A stretch of 6,802 nucleotides of DNA from Alphaproteobacteria bacterium (GTDB taxonomy: Bacteria > Pseudomonadota > Alphaproteobacteria > Rs-D84). Below the pieces are notes generated by a model, which worked only from the letters and a program-made list of their open reading frames with translations, was not told the origin of the DNA and did not search any database. Within the stretch, counting starts at the first letter, position 1; each line of letters opens with the position of its first letter. Of this stretch, positions 6,743 to 6,802 are shown piece after piece. A program made the translations under genes and the position numbers. The stretch is taken from contig JAIDLK010000033.1 in NCBI GenBank assembly GCA_029051085.1, positions 1 through 6,802 on the forward strand. Direction: 5' to 3'.

Positions 6743-6751
6743 TGCTATAAA
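6743..6751 (+). promoter_or_regulatory. extended -10 promoter candidate at the right edge
   Basis: TG (6743-6744), one base, then TATAAA (6746-6751) gives a strong extended -10; no convincing -35 lies upstream. RNA would start near 6758 and run out of the window. The core TATAAAAT matches the box at 430-437 before mod. An ATG at 6776-6778 stays open to the window edge (nine codons) but has no ribosome site, so whether a gene starts here cannot be judged. Confidence 0.35.
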
Positions 6752-6774
6752 ATGCGCTTTCGTGCGACGTCGGG

Positions 6775-6788
6775 CATGACAATGCGAC
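6775..6788 (+). repeat. direct repeat, copy 2
   Basis: Second copy of the 14-base repeat at 6687-6700 with one mismatch. It is followed by CGACGTGTCGGGC-like sequence (from 6785) that also resembles the bases just before it (CGACGTCGGGC at 6765-6775), so the end of the window is locally repetitive. Confidence 0.4.
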
Positions 6789-6802
6789 GTGTCGGGCTGT
6801 TT

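Noticed and set aside
1..6802. CRISPR array, insertion sequence, tRNA or integrase
   Set aside because: No regularly spaced repeats, transposase or integrase domains, terminal inverted repeats or tRNA-like sequence were found on either strand.

Overview
The window carries a complete two-gene restriction-modification system of type III architecture: a DNA methyltransferase gene (mod, 539-2551) and a helicase-nuclease gene (res, 2554-5496). Two small, unrecognised genes follow on the same strand: a double zinc-finger plus helix-turn-helix protein (5508-6296) and a short acidic protein (6300-6641). The gaps between the four genes are 2, 11 and 3 bases and none has room for a promoter, so they most likely form one operon.

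Layout. Bases 1-290 hold no long gene. A well-formed minus-strand promoter (214-242) points left toward a weak terminator (33-56) and covers only a 27-codon ORF, which suggests a small RNA or micropeptide. Bases 297-520 are unusual: they fold on paper into a multibranch RNA, with a 17-pair closing helix with one bulged base, three internal hairpins, and an intrinsic terminator that ends 18 bases before the mod start codon. The 5' end of this RNA is also complementary to the loop and 3' arm of that terminator. This is either a separate small RNA gene or a leader controlling read-through into mod. After the operon (6642-6802) there is a GC-rich inverted repeat, a possible terminator, a 14-base direct repeat and an extended -10 promoter pointing out of the window.

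How the genes work together. By family knowledge, Mod recognises and methylates one strand of a short asymmetric site. Mod plus Res translocates or diffuses along DNA and cuts when unmodified sites are met head to head. The two downstream genes could be regulators or accessory defence genes, but nothing in the sequence proves a link beyond the operon-like layout. They are roughly 40% GC against the mid-50s at the 3' end of mod, so they may have been added separately.

The target-recognition segment of mod (about 1125-1545) is AT-richer than its flanks and holds every AGA/AGG arginine codon of the gene (5 of 8 inside, 0 of 37 outside). This points to replacement of the specificity domain by recombination.

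Organism. Standard bacterial code, all four genes end in TAA, and there are Shine-Dalgarno sites before each gene and sigma70-type promoters. The core genes favour CGC/CGT for arginine yet use ATA for isoleucine freely. This fits a Gram-negative bacterium, perhaps an uncultured proteobacterium, but the lineage cannot be fixed from this window. No tRNA, rRNA, insertion sequence or CRISPR array was seen.
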